From contig JACEVL010000034.1 in NCBI GenBank assembly GCA_020284085.1, positions 921,001-985,000 on the forward strand: DNA of 64,000 nt, read 5' to 3'. The DNA is from Aporrectodea caliginosa (taxonomy: Eukaryota > Annelida > Clitellata > Crassiclitellata > Lumbricidae). The stretch's first letter is position 1; each line of letters opens with the position of its first letter. The notes beneath the pieces are model-generated. The model had not been told where the DNA came from. It was given only the letters and a program-made list of their open reading frames with translations, and did not search any database. Positions 51,887-63,199 of this stretch are shown here, in pieces. Both the position numbers and the translations under genes were made by a program.

Positions 51887-52005
51887 CAATGAGACGATTA
51901 TGAGCGTAGAAGTCGGAGAAACTGTTGAGTTTCGATCGCTTCAGCTGTTCCAGGGTGTCTGGGGTGATCAGCGCAGATCTCTTCGGCGGGCGACCGGGTC
52001 GAGCA
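51887..52005 (-). CDS. dac: dachshund homologue, exon following the DNA-binding domain
   Basis: Acceptor 'ttctttgtcctacag' before 52005; donor CATTG then GTTAGA after 51887. Entry in phase 2, exit in phase 1. Encodes 'ARPGRPPKRSALITPD' (DACH 'RPGRPPKR' AT-hook-like motif) and 'LKRSKLNSFSDFYAHNR', which corresponds to vertebrate 'KIKLEAMSNYHASN'. Upstream exons with the Ski/Sno/Dac domain (Dachbox-N) should be at higher coordinates. I searched minus-strand frames to 64 kb and did not see them. Confidence 0.93.
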
Positions 52006-52129
52006 CTGTAGGACAAAGAATAAACGAAATATATACAACAGCAACAGTGATGACTGAAGCAGTGGCTAAGCAACAACTACTGCAACACTGACAACAACAA
52101 AAACACAATAACTACAACAGTGACAACAA

Positions 52130-52400
52130 CAGCAACAACAGGACAAGAGAGGACACCATTTTATGCTGCCTTTTGTTAAATTTAAATTGTTAAAAAGTAA
52201 TTTTGTTAATTGGTGTATCTTTAGCTATATTCAGTTGTGCACGTGCAAAAAGATGACAAGAGAGGACACCCTTTTATGCTGCCTTTTGTAAAAATGTATG
52301 TAATCGTTGTACAGTAATTTTGTTAAATGGATGTGCGCTTGGTCAAATGCAAATAAAGGCTACTTACTTGACTTAATGACCTGCTCCTGTTATAGTTCAT
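52130..52400 (+). mobile_element. Tandemly repeated LINE-like 3' tail
   Basis: 'gacaagagaggacacc' and 'ttttatgctgccttttgt' occur at about 52143 and 52257 (114-bp period), followed by 'gcaaataaaggctacttac'. A third partial copy starts at about 52408. AATAAA-type ends are typical of LINE tails. Confidence 0.6.
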
Positions 52401-52442
52401 TGTAAAAAAAAGTATGTAATCGTTGTACACAATGTACTTACT

Positions 52443-52570
52443 GTCAGATGCAAATAAACTTACTTACTTACTTAATAACTAACTAACATACTTACTCACT
52501 TACTTACCTACTTTCTTACTTACTGACTAACGAAATATGTACAACAACAACTTACTTACTTACCTACCTT

Positions 52571-52612
<42 letters not shown>

Positions 52613-52615
52613 CAA
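52443..52615. repeat. (ACTT)n microsatellite
   Basis: ttacttacttac repeats with interruptions. Confidence 0.93.
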
Positions 52616-52691
52616 TAGCTTACAACAAGTAGCAACAGCAATAGAATGGCCGAGTTCGTCAATAGACACAACTGAAACAGAATCTTAAAAC

Positions 52692-52772
52692 ATCGTTCAG
52701 TCCAGGCGTGGATTTGAACCCACGACACCAGCGTCGACAGCCCAACACTTTAACCACTAGACCACAACGTCC
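52692..52772 (-). mobile_element. tRNA-like SINE head or tRNA pseudogene
   Basis: The minus strand from about 52772 reads 'GGACGTTGTGGTCTAGTGGTTA' (box A-like) and ends with 'GTGGGTTCAAATCCACGCC' (box B-like with a good T-arm). The acceptor stem does not pair, so it is not a working tRNA gene. Confidence 0.55.
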
Positions 52773-53570
52773 AAGATTTGATTTATTCCAATATATCTGC
52801 ATTGCGTCGATCCTCCTCCATCAACATCGCCCACCCTCCTCGCTCCAACGATGACTGGCTTCAGCGGGAGACGATTGCTAGCCAGCCGAGTGTGTCTACG
52901 CATCCCATCATCTTCCATCCACAGGCGTCCAGCCATTTTCCGCTCAACTCATCCGTGTCCTATTGACTCTCGCTGAAATCTCGTATCGCATTCTCACGTC
53001 TCGTATTTTCTCGTCTTCTGTCATGGAAGGCGTCACAGGCGACAGATTCGAGCAGAGGAACGAAAGTAGGGGAAGGGTGGGCAAGTTCTATCGAGCGATT
53101 GATTCAGTTAGGGGAGAGTGGGGCGAGTTTTACCGCGCGGTCGATTTCGACTCCAGCGCATTAGTTACAGTTCACGACCGACTCACTCGTCAGTCGCGCT
53201 GTCCATCCATCGTCCGGTCACTGTCCACTCCGCGTCCGGTCAGCGCCGCGAGTCCATCCAATTTGCTGGGCGATCGACGGACCTGACCAGAGCGGACCGG
53301 TGAGTAATCGCAGCCGTCATATCCGGTCAGCTAGTGGTCAACTGTCCATCGATGCGGTTGACCTGGTCATCAGTTACAGGAGGGGTCAGTGGGAGACAGG
53401 CCGTTGATCGGTGCCTCCTTCCTAATTGTCTGACCCCGGGGTCCCGTTCCGTAACGTCAGCGATGTCGCCTTTCCTCCGACGCGGTCAGTTACGCGACGG
53501 GGCGCAACCATACGCACGGGTCTCTATCGGAATCGAGAGGAAATGTTTTCGAGGAAATGTCCCTTAGGGA
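52773..53570. other. Complex non-repetitive block in the dac 5' intron
   Basis: Balanced composition, plus-strand frames without family resemblance. Candidate regulatory DNA; no definite feature. Confidence 0.35.
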
Positions 53571-53574
53571 ACTG

Positions 53575-54110
53575 TCAGTGAAGAAATGTTCCCAAGGAAT
53601 TGTCAGTGAAGAAATGGAACTGTCAGTGAAGAAATGGAACTGTCACCGAAGAAATGTTCCCAAGGAAATGTCAGTGAAGAAATGTTCCTGTCAGTGAAGA
53701 AATGGAACTGTCAGTGAAGAAATGGAACTGTCAGTGAAGAAATGGAACTGTCACCGAAGAAATGTTCCCAAGGAAATGTCAGTGAAGAAATGGAACTGTC
53801 ACCGAAGAAATTTTCCCAAGGAAAATTGAAGAAATCTAACTGTCAGTGAAGAAATGGAACTGTCACCGAAGAAATGTTCCCAAGGAAATGTCAGTGAAAA
53901 AATGGAACTGTCAGTGAAGAAATGGAACTGTCACCGAAGAAATGTTCCCAAGGAAATGTCAGTGAAGAAATGGAACTGTCAGTGAAGAAATGGAACTCTC
54001 AGCGAAGAAATTTTCCCAAGGAAATGTCAGTGAAAAAATGGAACTGTCAGTGAAGAATTGGAACTGTCACCGAAGAAATGTCTCCAAGGAAGTCACCGAA
54101 GAAATGTTCC
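53575..54110. repeat. 20-bp minisatellite with interleaved longer units
   Basis: 'gaactgtcagtgaagaaatg' units alternate with 'tcaccgaagaaatgttccca' plus 'aggaaatg', giving higher-order blocks. More than 20 copies. Confidence 0.9.
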
Positions 54111-54600
54111 CCATGCACGAACTGTCACTGAAGAAAATGTCCTCCTGGTTATGCAGCTAACGTCCAAGCCAAATGTCCGAAGGAAAGTCCTCAGAATTTT
54201 CACCGTATACCTTCCCCAGAAATGTCGATCCAGGCAATTTCTCACGGGAAATTTTCCCAGGAATTATCCCGGGAAGTTTTCAAGAACAGCTTTGTCCAAA
54301 GAGATGGCTCAAGAAATTGCCTTTAAGAAATATTCCTATCCTTAGGACAAGGACGGAAGCCTCAGAATGATCGGAGACGTACAGCACATGGTGCGGGCCA
54401 TCCCTCGGACTAAAGGCAGCTGAAGACATGACGATAATTTCGTTTACAGAGATGGCTTTTGAATACTGCTAACCTGTGAACCTCTCTGTTTGGTTTGACT
54501 ATTCCTCTATAGATTTTGAGATTTTGTGTTATATGTGTGGCTAAATTGCAGTCAAGCCCGGAGCTGTACAAGATACAGACTACCTCTCGAAAGGTGTTTC
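54111..54600. other. Decayed edge of the minisatellite, then nothing recognised
   Basis: Words such as 'gaagaaatg' and 'gaaattttccc' fade out by about 54300. No gene. Confidence 0.45.
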
Positions 54601-54905
54601 GGTCGGTCATTCATTCGGTCATTCGATCATTAATGTTTCTATTGGTGATTCTGTCAGTCGGTCATTGATATTTCGGTCGGTCATTCGGTCAGTCGGTCAT
54701 AAACTCAGTCAGTCATTCGGTCTCTTATTCGGTCATTCAGTCCATGCGGTTGATTCAGTCGGGGATTTTCGGTCAGGTCAGGCTTTCGGTCAGTTGGTAT
54801 TATTCGTTCAGTCCATCTTTCAGTCGGATAGTTTTTTTTCGGTCGGTTGACAGACCGATGATCCATTCGGTCGTTTCGGTCATCCGTTTCGGTCGCTGCA
54901 GCAGG
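54601..54905. repeat. 'cggtcattcggtcagt' short tandem repeat
   Basis: Repeated ttcggtca/cagtcggtc octamers. Confidence 0.88.
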
Positions 54906-55079
54906 GGCGTTCGGTGTTCCGGGTCTCACGTTTTCAATTAGATCGAAAAACGTCGTCCGTTATTTCTGAACCATTTGTTAAATCAAGATACCGTCCGTGC
55001 GTTCTATTTGGTCAGCAAACATTGATCGCGTCGTTGACAGTCAATCGTATCCCACATCGAGAGGATCGAGGACCTGCGC

Positions 55080-55510
55080 CACACCCGGTCCTCTCTCGAT
55101 CCCTCCCATCCGGACCGCCGACCCCTCTGCCACCCCGCTCCCTCCCTAGCTGTCTCTCCGTCTCTCTCTGTCTCTGTCTCTTCCTTTATTTGCCAACCCT
55201 GCCTCCCTCTGCATTGCTCTTTCCGCCTGTTTCTCTCTGCCACTCTGTGTGACCGTGCCTTCCCTCTTCCTCTCCACCATCATTCCATCTCTCTCGTCTC
55301 TGCCTATATATCTGTCTTTATCTCTTTCCTTCTCTTCCCCATTCTTCCTACTCTCTCCCCTTTTCCCTCTCTCTCCGTCTCTCTCCCTCAGCCTCCCTCA
55401 CTCTTCCAGTATCACTCCCTGACCCGCCCTCTCTCTCCCGGTCTCTCCCTCTACCTCCCAGCGCCCCTCCCCAGCACTCCCTCCCACGGCGTGGCGGCCC
55501 GGCGAACTCC
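55080..55510. repeat. Pyrimidine-rich (TCTC/CCCT)n tract
   Basis: Imperfect tctctccctctc repeats. Confidence 0.88.
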
Positions 55511-55539
55511 CTCGACCCTCATCGGGGCGTCGGATTAAA

Positions 55540-55925
55540 TACAGACCGAGCAAATGAACGGGTCGAGATTAAACAACGGTCGATCCCGTTTACTTAACGC
55601 GCATCAGGTGTTTGTGTTCGCCTTATCGTCGCCCGAATATGTCTCTCTCCATTATACGCACAGCGCCCAATTCGCGCCGGCACTTGCCCTCCCTCCACGG
55701 CCACCGCGAAAGCCTCGATGGCCCGCCACGAGCACCCATCTCCGGCCCTTCACTGTCACCCGCCGTCCGTCTCATCGTTAGCATTCGCGGACGCCGCCGC
55801 CGACGCTGATTCCCATTGCCCGGTCGAAGGCAAACACGGAGTGTGAATTACGCGGCGTAATTGGAATCCGATTGTAAAGCGCGTTGCGTAATAATCGAGG
55901 GATGCGTAATGCGACGGAATGGGAA
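55540..55925. other. Complex, GC-balanced block: candidate conserved non-coding element
   Basis: Non-repetitive, with homeodomain-type words close together at 55845-55915 ('gaattacgcggcgtaattgg', 'gcgttgcgtaataatcg', 'gcgtaatgcg'). No supported coding frame on either strand. Confidence 0.4.
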
Positions 55926-56460
55926 GTAATTGAATGAAATGGAATGCGATTGAGTGGGAGGGAATGGGTTGGGAGCGGATGGTTGTAGGATGGAATGGGA
56001 TTCATTCATTCATTCAGGTGATTTATATAGCACCTCTCACTCACTCTTCCAGTACCACTATAGAGTGAGTGGATGCTACTGGATTAAATGGAATGCTATT
56101 GAGTGGGAGGGATTGCGATGGAATAGGGTGGAATCTGTTGTAATGGAATAGATTGAGATGTAATAAGATGGAATAGGATGGAATAGTATGAAATAAGATT
56201 GAATCGACTGTAATTGGATGGAGTGCGGTTGAGTGTTAGGGAATGCGATAGACTTACATGGAATAAGATGGAGTCGGCTGCAATGAAATGGAATCAGATG
56301 TGAATAGGATGGAATAAGATGGAATAAGAAGGAGTCGGTTGGGTTGGGATGGAATCGGATACAAAGTGATGGAGTAGGATTGAGTATAATGTAATGGGAT
56401 GGAGTTAAATTGGATAAAACTGAATGAAATGTGGTGAGATATGATGTGGCGGAATTGTGC
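55910..56460. repeat. GGAAT-type satellite array (plus-strand sense)
   Basis: 'gatggaataggatggaata' and 'gattgagtgggagggaatg' pentamer-based units, interrupted at 56007-56080 by a repeat tail. Confidence 0.9.
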
Positions 56461-56569
56461 AGAATTCGGTGAATATATCTTACAAGGTAATGCAAGGATA
56501 TTCAACAAAACTCAGTGAGACTTGTGCAGCTGTAGCTGAAGCATAGTCGCTCAGAGTCGTTTCTATCAA

Positions 56570-57245
56570 GTTTCATCATATTCCATTCTATTGCAACCGA
56601 CTCCATCCTATTCCATCTAGGTCCATCGCATAGCAATCGCCTATATCTTATTCCATCTTACCGCATCTCAGCCCATCGCATTCCATCCAATTTACAACCG
56701 ACTCCACACTATTCCATCTCAGTCCATCGCAATACAACCGGCTCTATCCTATCCCATCTCTCATTCCATCTCAGTCCATCGCATTCCATCCAATTTACAA
56801 CCGACTCCACACTATTCCATCTCAGTCCATCGCAATACAACCGGCTCTATCCTATCCCATCTCTCATTCCATCTCAGTCCATCGCATTCCATCCAATTTA
56901 CAACCAATTCCACCCTATACCATCTAAATCCATCGCATTCCATCCCAACTTCACCTATTCCATCTCAGTCCATCGAATTGCATTCAATTTACAACCGGCT
57001 CCAACTTGTTCCATCTAAGTCCATCTCAGTCCCTCGTATTCCATCCAAATTGCAACCGACTCCACACTATTCCATCTCAGTCCATCGTATTCCATCCAAT
57101 TTACAACCGACTAAGCAATTTCCAATTTAAACCACACTATTCCATCTCAGTCCATTGTATTCCATCCAAATTACAACCGACTCGGTCCTATTCCATCGAG
57201 GTCCCTCACATTCCGTAACACTCAACCGCACCCCATCCCAGTCCA
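56570..57245. repeat. ATTCC-type satellite array, inverse orientation, with 55-60 bp units
   Basis: 'ccatctcagtccatcgcatt', 'ccatccaatttacaaccgac' and 'tccacactatt' units. One block of about 115 bp (around 56690-56800 and 56805-56915) is directly duplicated. It is the reverse complement type of the 55.9-56.5 kb array. Confidence 0.9.
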
Positions 57246-57604
57246 TGCATCCCATTACAGGATTCGTTGCCCAAAAAATAACCTCTAGCGTCCACAGAGC
57301 GAATCCCGGCATGAAACAAAGAAATTCTGCGCTGTCACTTTGAAACAGACCAAATACTTCACGGCATACTTGTTTCTTCAGATGATGGAATGCATTTCGA
57401 GTGTGGCTTCTTCAGCGAACAGAAGGAGCTCTGAGCACTTCTGATGGTCATGGAGCTTAATAAACAAAAGATTACTCTACCGTCCGTGGTAGTTTCTCTA
57501 AATCACCAAGGGTGCTATATGAAACAATATAGTCCAGACACAGAGACACCGACTAGAGGCAGAGCGAGGCAGAGTCAGCGATACTAAGTGAGAAATAGAT
57601 AAAT
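57246..57604. other. Nothing recognised
   Basis: Unique sequence without supported features. Confidence 0.35.
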
Positions 57605-57619
57605 ACAGAATGAAACAAG

Positions 57620-57643
57620 CATATATATATATGCACACATATT

Positions 57644-57720
<77 letters not shown>
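57620..57720. repeat. (TA)n microsatellite
   Basis: A run of about 70 bp of TA. It continues after the transposon at 59571, so the transposon split it. Confidence 0.95.
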
Positions 57721-57724
<4 letters not shown>

Positions 57725-57984
57725 GTGATTCAAGTTCTGTAGGAAAAAAAATTAAAGTAGACAATTTAATGAGGCTCTTTACTTTTTCAGTTCCTTTTAC
57801 TACATAGAGCAAAACAGTGAAATTTGGCTGAAATTGGTTTGTATTTCGGACTGCCTCAAGAAGCTCAAAGTTTTATTCTGAAGATAAATTTTATTAAATT
57901 AATTTTTTTATTGTCAAGCATTTTAAATTACTTACTTACCTATTTCTAAATAAAGAACTGAACATACAAAATTACTCCTCAGCC

Positions 57985-58105
57985 ACTGCATGTCCGTGCC
58001 CTAGGCCCCTAGTGCCAGGCAGTGCCAGTCCCAAACCTGGATGAAGGAGGAGGGCCATGCTAATGATCTTCGTTATCACACAGTGTCGTTATCTGAAACT
58101 ATATT
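57985..58105 (-). mobile_element. SINE family 3 copy nested in the transposon
   Basis: 'aggcagtgccagtcccaaac', 'ctggatgaaggaggagggcc' and 'cagtgtcgttatctgaaac' are the inverted family 3 core. Confidence 0.8.
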
Positions 58106-58279
58106 TTCTACTACAATTAAGCAGAAACAAACTTGTGGATTGTGCAAACAACCAAATTTTTTAATTTATTGTTATAATTTATGAGAAACAAAATACTGCA
58201 AACTATTTGAGAAATACTTGTTAGTATTTTTTAATAAAGAAAATAATATTATGGCTGAAACCAGGTCAAAGACTTTCAT

Positions 58280-59220
58280 TTCATCTTATTGGAGAACCTT
58301 AGGAAACGTTTTGGGGAGAGTATTACCTACAAACTGAGGTAGTTGGAATATCTTTTGATAAGACTGCATCCAACACAGGTCGCCTCAATGGAGTTTGAGC
58401 TTTAATGGAAAAAACTTGCAAAGGGGTTGCTTGTCACCATCATATGCATTAAGTACTATGTGTAGATGTATTCAAAGCAGCTTTTGGTCAACATCAGATC
58501 CAGATGTATTACTTTTTAGGGATTCCAGCAATATTGACCCAGAATTGACCAAGAAATGTACTGTTCTAATACAGACAAAATATTTTTTGTCTAAATGAAC
58601 AGTTAAAGACACTAAAAATGGAGATGATACAATTTATAATGGATATTCTAAATGAAAAGTGAACTGGAAGCTCCCGAGGGAAGATTATAGAGAATTGCTG
58701 GAGCTCGGTCAAATATCTCTTACAGAGTTTCCACCACATGGAGCAAATTCTGAGTGCCAGATACATTCCATCATGCACACTGGATGGCTAAACTCATTTA
58801 CATTTTAAAGATTTTTTATTTCAAAATAAGTTCAAGCTAAGACAAAATGAAGCCGCTGGTTGTTTGCAATTTGGATTTTTATAACTTTAGTTTATGTGAA
58901 AGCATGGATCACATGTCCCAATGCATGTGATCTGCACTTGATATAAGAGCTAACAAAACATCCAAACTAATTTCGCAAACAAGATTGAAAGCAATTGGTC
59001 GTCACTTATGGTATCTCGGGAAAGAAATGGCACCACTTGGTTTCTCTCCAAAAACGTTTCCACATAAACTAAACGTCTCAAAGAGGGATTGCACTAGCAT
59101 CAACCTTTAACTCAACCTTGACGAAACAATTTTTGTTCCAAATTATAGAAGACCATCGGAAATAATTTCCAAATTCAAGCAAAAAACACTTTTTCCTGAA
59201 TGTAATGAATAGTGTTATCT
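58280..59220 (+). pseudogene. Broken transposase
   Basis: Recognisable pieces in shifting frames are 'LENLRKRFGESITYKL', 'DYRELLELGQISL' with 'PPHGA' and 'SIMHTGWL' after it, 'FKDFLFQNKFKLRQNEAAG', and 'HLWYLGKEMAPLGF'. The order resembles a transposase-like protein family common in hydra and aphid genomes (DYRELLEL, P-G, H-ARWM, KI-LFR-QF-LT, HLWYL). I cannot name the superfamily with certainty. Several stops and frameshifts make it non-functional. Confidence 0.6.
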
Positions 59221-59568
59221 AGTAAATACAGTAAAGAAACTGGGTACTTACATACTTTATACCAATTTTCATTTTAATTAATTAAAAACATATTGGGATT
59301 TAAAATAATTATAGACAATAGCTTCTTAGGCAGTGCTATATTGTTTTTTAAGACTGCATTATTAAGTTTTCCAGTAAAATTGTTTATTTACTAAAATTCA
59401 ATTTTTGGACAAAACGAGTTAAAGTTCAATAATTTCAAGGTCGTTGAGGCAGTACTAAATATTATCCAATTTCATTTAAATTTTGTCCACATTATTTTAT
59501 TACCAAAAGGAACAGAAAAAACCAAGAGCACAACAAATATAAGATATTCAATTTTTTGAATCACCCTA

Positions 59569-59570
<2 letters not shown>

Positions 59571-59600
<30 letters not shown>

Positions 59601-59790
59601 GAAGAAAAGAGAGATAGACAGGGTGAGACAGAGACAGTGAAACATAGAAAAAGAAACACACAGGAATACTTATAGAGTAAATTAAAGACGATACGCAACA
59701 AAACCTAAAAGTATGCCACGCAACAGTATCTCGCAGCCAACCTAAAACTATTTAACCACCGTGTAAGTAAGTAAGTAAGTAAGTAGTTTA
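59571..59790. repeat. (TA)n continuation, GACA tract and (GTAA)n
   Basis: tatata to about 59600, agacagggtgagacagag, then gtaagtaagtaag at 59763-59787. Confidence 0.8.
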
Positions 59791-59880
59791 TTCACCACAA
59801 AATAAAGCAAAATGACAATACACAAATTTTACAAACCGAGTGGTGGGCTACCGGTGAAGTCACATAGGACTCATCTCGCC
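59791..59880 (-). mobile_element. SINE/LINE tail
   Basis: 'agtttattcaccacaaaata' and 'aagtcacataggactcatct' next to (GTAA)n look like the 3' end of an inverse-oriented retroposon. Low certainty. Confidence 0.4.
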
Positions 59881-59894
59881 GGTCACCCTAACGA

Positions 59895-60265
59895 CATTAC
59901 CGTGTGGTGTAATGTCGTGCGGTGTGCACGGTGCAGTGTAGCGGCTTGTGGTATATTTAATGTAGTGAGTGATGTATTAGTGTGGTGTGGTGTAGCGTGG
60001 GAGGCATAGTGTGTAGTTTGGTGTGGTGTATTGTGGATAGAGCACATTATAAGTATTATGTGGTGTGCTTTGGTGTAGTGTGGTGTAGTGTGGTAGGTAT
60101 AGTGTGGTGTGGTGTAGTTTGGTCAGTGTATATGGTAGGTATAATGTCGCGTGCTTTCCTGTGGTAGCCTATGGTGTCGTGCGGTGTAGTGCAGTGTAGT
60201 GAGTTGCGGTGTGGTTGAAGTAGTGAGTTAGGCCTATATATCAGTGTAGTGTTCTTTAGTGTGTT
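59895..60265. repeat. (GTGTG/GTAGT)n short tandem repeat
   Basis: tgtggtgtagtgtggtg repeats. Confidence 0.88.
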
Positions 60266-60354
60266 TTAGTGTGTCGTTATGTAGTAATCTTTAACGTAAT
60301 ACAACTGAACATTTATAATACAACCAACACACAAATTTATATATCGCCCTCACA

Positions 60355-60990
60355 AGTACCTCTCGATGGTGCTCCATGCCATCAACGACCATCCATCCGC
60401 CGTCCAATAGGCCTCCCTCCAGCATCATCATCAGTCCACTCCTCCTGCCTACATAGGCCCCTATACGCCTCTAAATAGCGATGCAGACGGTAGGCCTTTG
60501 GACGTCGTCGCCTCGGCGTCTCAACAGGCCGCTCGTTAGACGGCGTTGGGGAGGAGAAGGAGGAGTAGGAGCGTCATCGATGCCGACTTCCACCATAAAG
60601 CAATCGCGATTATTTCTAATTGTCGTCCGCCGAACGCATTCGACGCCTATTTATATCCGGTATTTCCGCCAAATGTCCCGCAATTAGATCGCCGAAAGAT
60701 ACATTTACGCCTGATTTATATAGCGCTCGACGGTCGACACGTCGCCCGGAAACGACCAACGGCAGATGTTTATACCATTTCATAATGGCGGGTGAGCGCG
60801 CGCTCGCACTGTCCCGCCAAGCGACAGAACGGCCAGCCCCGTCTACCATATAATTCCGATGGGTCGCTATTAGTCGGTGAATTGTGGACTGCGCAATTTT
60901 CTTTGGCGCGATCCGTAGTAACACATTTATCTTCGGCAATAGCTTTCATAGCCGCGCAATGACCCGTGTTGTCAACGCATACGTCTGAAA
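60355..60990. other. Complex non-repetitive block: candidate conserved non-coding element
   Basis: About 600 bp free of repeats between simple-sequence arrays, with balanced composition and words such as 'gcaattagatcgccgaaaga', 'gcctgatttatatagcgc' and 'ggtcgctattagtcggtg'. Small frames on both strands overlap and none resembles a family. Confidence 0.45.
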
Positions 60991-61054
60991 ACGGGCACGT
61001 GCCCAGGCGCCGCGTCTATTAGATCCACAGGTGCGAGCAGTCTGCATGTGTAGC

Positions 61055-61235
61055 ACTGCTCGATTCTATTCTGTTATTATCTATTCTATTCTATTATAAT
61101 CTATTCTATTCTATCTATTCTGTTATTATCTGTTTTTATTCTAGCCAATTCTATTATATTCTATTCTAATCTATTTTGTTCTATCATTATCTATTTTATT
61201 CTAATGAATTCCGATCTCTTCTATTCCATTATCTG
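61055..61235. repeat. (TTCTA)n pentanucleotide repeat
   Basis: ctattctattctattataat repeats with interruptions. Confidence 0.92.
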
Positions 61236-62945
61236 GTGTTTAGAATTTAAGTGGCGGGAGAGAATATATGAAAGGATGATCATCAGGCAATCTGTGGAAA
61301 AGAAGTAAGCGTATATTATGTATGAGACACTTAATAATGTTTTATTAACTTATGTAACATATTAGTTCGTAATGACATCTAACATCATAATTATAGGCTA
61401 GCGCAGAGAGCGCCTCGGATTAGATATCTAATATATATATCTTCGTTTAATAAAACAGACTGACAAACCGCAGTGAGTTACATAATGGAAAGGCAGACAA
61501 ATCTAATATATGGGGTACAGTTGCTGAGGGTTCTTTACCCTTCATTGAAAAGCCTAAACTGGAGTATGTATAGGCCTAATCATGCTACCGTAATTTATAA
61601 AGAATTCTTGGTATGAAATTTCTGTCGTCTGTTATGGGAAGTTGGAAGGGGTGAGACCTGGGGCGCATGTTGTAATGGCGCTGAGCAGTGGGCGGAAAGA
61701 GTCTCCGCAAGACGTGCGCGTTATTTAGGCTTACTGTAACCGCTATCAACAGGGGCGCAATATAACTGTTCAACTACATTACGTTACAATACAATATAAC
61801 GCATCTTAAGTCACTCACAAAGACGCTGTACCTCTGACTGTTGCATATAACAGATCTAAATAAGGGTGTCACAGTTTCGAGTGAAAGACCTGCGCAGAGA
61901 TAGCAAGAGGTGTTAGGTGAATTCGTTAAAAAGTGCAAAATAGTACTGTTGTCGTAATTCTTGCTGGAGTTTATTCCAGAGGAGGTAACAGCTATGGCTG
62001 TGGAACAGTTTCCAGGTGTCAGGGTTGACGTGACGGAAGGGCGGATATGTGTTATGGAGGGTTGTTGCGAAGTTGCTGGATTTTGAATAACTGACGAAGA
62101 TAGGAAGGCTGGGAGGATTGGAGTGTCTTGTATATAGGTAAGTGTCAGATGGAACTTTGTGTTCTATTCGTTCTGGTATTTTAAGCCACTGTAAAACAGT
62201 TTTAAACTGGATTCTTTGTTTTACGTGCAGCCATTAAGATGAATGCAAAATGGGCGTGATATTTAGATATTGGTCTTTGTAACGGCATTGTGAAACGAGC
62301 GAGACTTTAGAAAAATATTGGAGGTTAAAGATCCTTCAAGGCTGGTGCGTATGACTTCAGTCGTTGACACCAAACTGAGAGTCTCATCCCTGCATACTCA
62401 CCATCTCAGGAAAAGTCCCAGCTAACACATAATCATTGAGTTACAAGGAGACAAGCTATCAACCATAGAATTCCATGTACCTCTGTCTTTTCAGTGGTTG
62501 GGCCGACCACGCGGAATAACTTTCCTTCAGATCTGCGTTTTCTTTTAGCTGGAGACTTTACATACACCTTTTACAAGAATCGTAAAACTGTTCTTTATTG
62601 CTGGAGTTGGGATGAGATGAGAGCGCCTTTGAGTAAGTATTTGCATGGGCATTATATAAATTCTCTGCGTGAATCAAGGAATTTATTATCTTATTAAACT
62701 TATCCATCCATAATAATCTTTGTTTATTATTTCAAACTGATACACGGCAGTATGATTACAATTCATAGTATGAACGGATAATCACAAGTTATTATAGGAG
62801 TCGAATTTAACTGTTTGGCAGCCATGAAAGGCGCCCATCACGCTCATTTTACCTACGGCATCTGACTGAGTCCACCGTTGGGAAGGTAGCGGGAAGCGAT
62901 TCCGCTTCCGTGCTGATCGTCTGCTCTTTGTGCCAGAGTGTTATC
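61236..62945. other. Unique sequence, nothing recognised
   Basis: AT-rich, no supported coding frame, exon or mobile element. Confidence 0.4.
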
Positions 62946-62959
62946 ATTACCCTAAACCC

Positions 62960-63085
62960 TCCCATCCATAAACCCCGTCCATGCATCCATCCGTAAATCC
63001 ATCCGTCCACCCAGCCAAGAATCTGTCCTTCCTTCCTTTCTTCCATCCAATCACCCTTCCACCCATCCATCCTCAAAGTTCCGTT
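62960..63085. repeat. (CCAT)n-type short repeat
   Basis: catccatccgtccacc repeats. A second similar short block lies at about 63640-63690. Confidence 0.75.
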
Positions 63086-63199
63086 GTCATTGAGCTGCTC
63101 CTTTTACTAATTATTATACTTAACAAACACCAAAGAGTTAACCAACGCTACAAATTGAACGAGTGGACGATTCAAAGCCAAAACTCTGGAAGGCCGTCG

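Larger units (their letters stand above)
57719..59570 (+). mobile_element. Decayed DNA transposon (about 1.85 kb) inserted in a TA array
   Basis: Ends are inverted: ATTAGAGTGATTCAA (57719-57733) and, from the right, ATTAGGGTGATTCAA (59570-59556). It sits within (TA)n on both sides, so a TA target duplication fits but cannot be proved. The plus strand has a transposase-like gene broken into several frames between about 58280 and 59220. Confidence 0.75.

Noticed and set aside
52692..52772. Functional tRNA gene
   Set aside because: A good T-arm, but the 5' GGACGTT has no 3' partner in the acceptor position.
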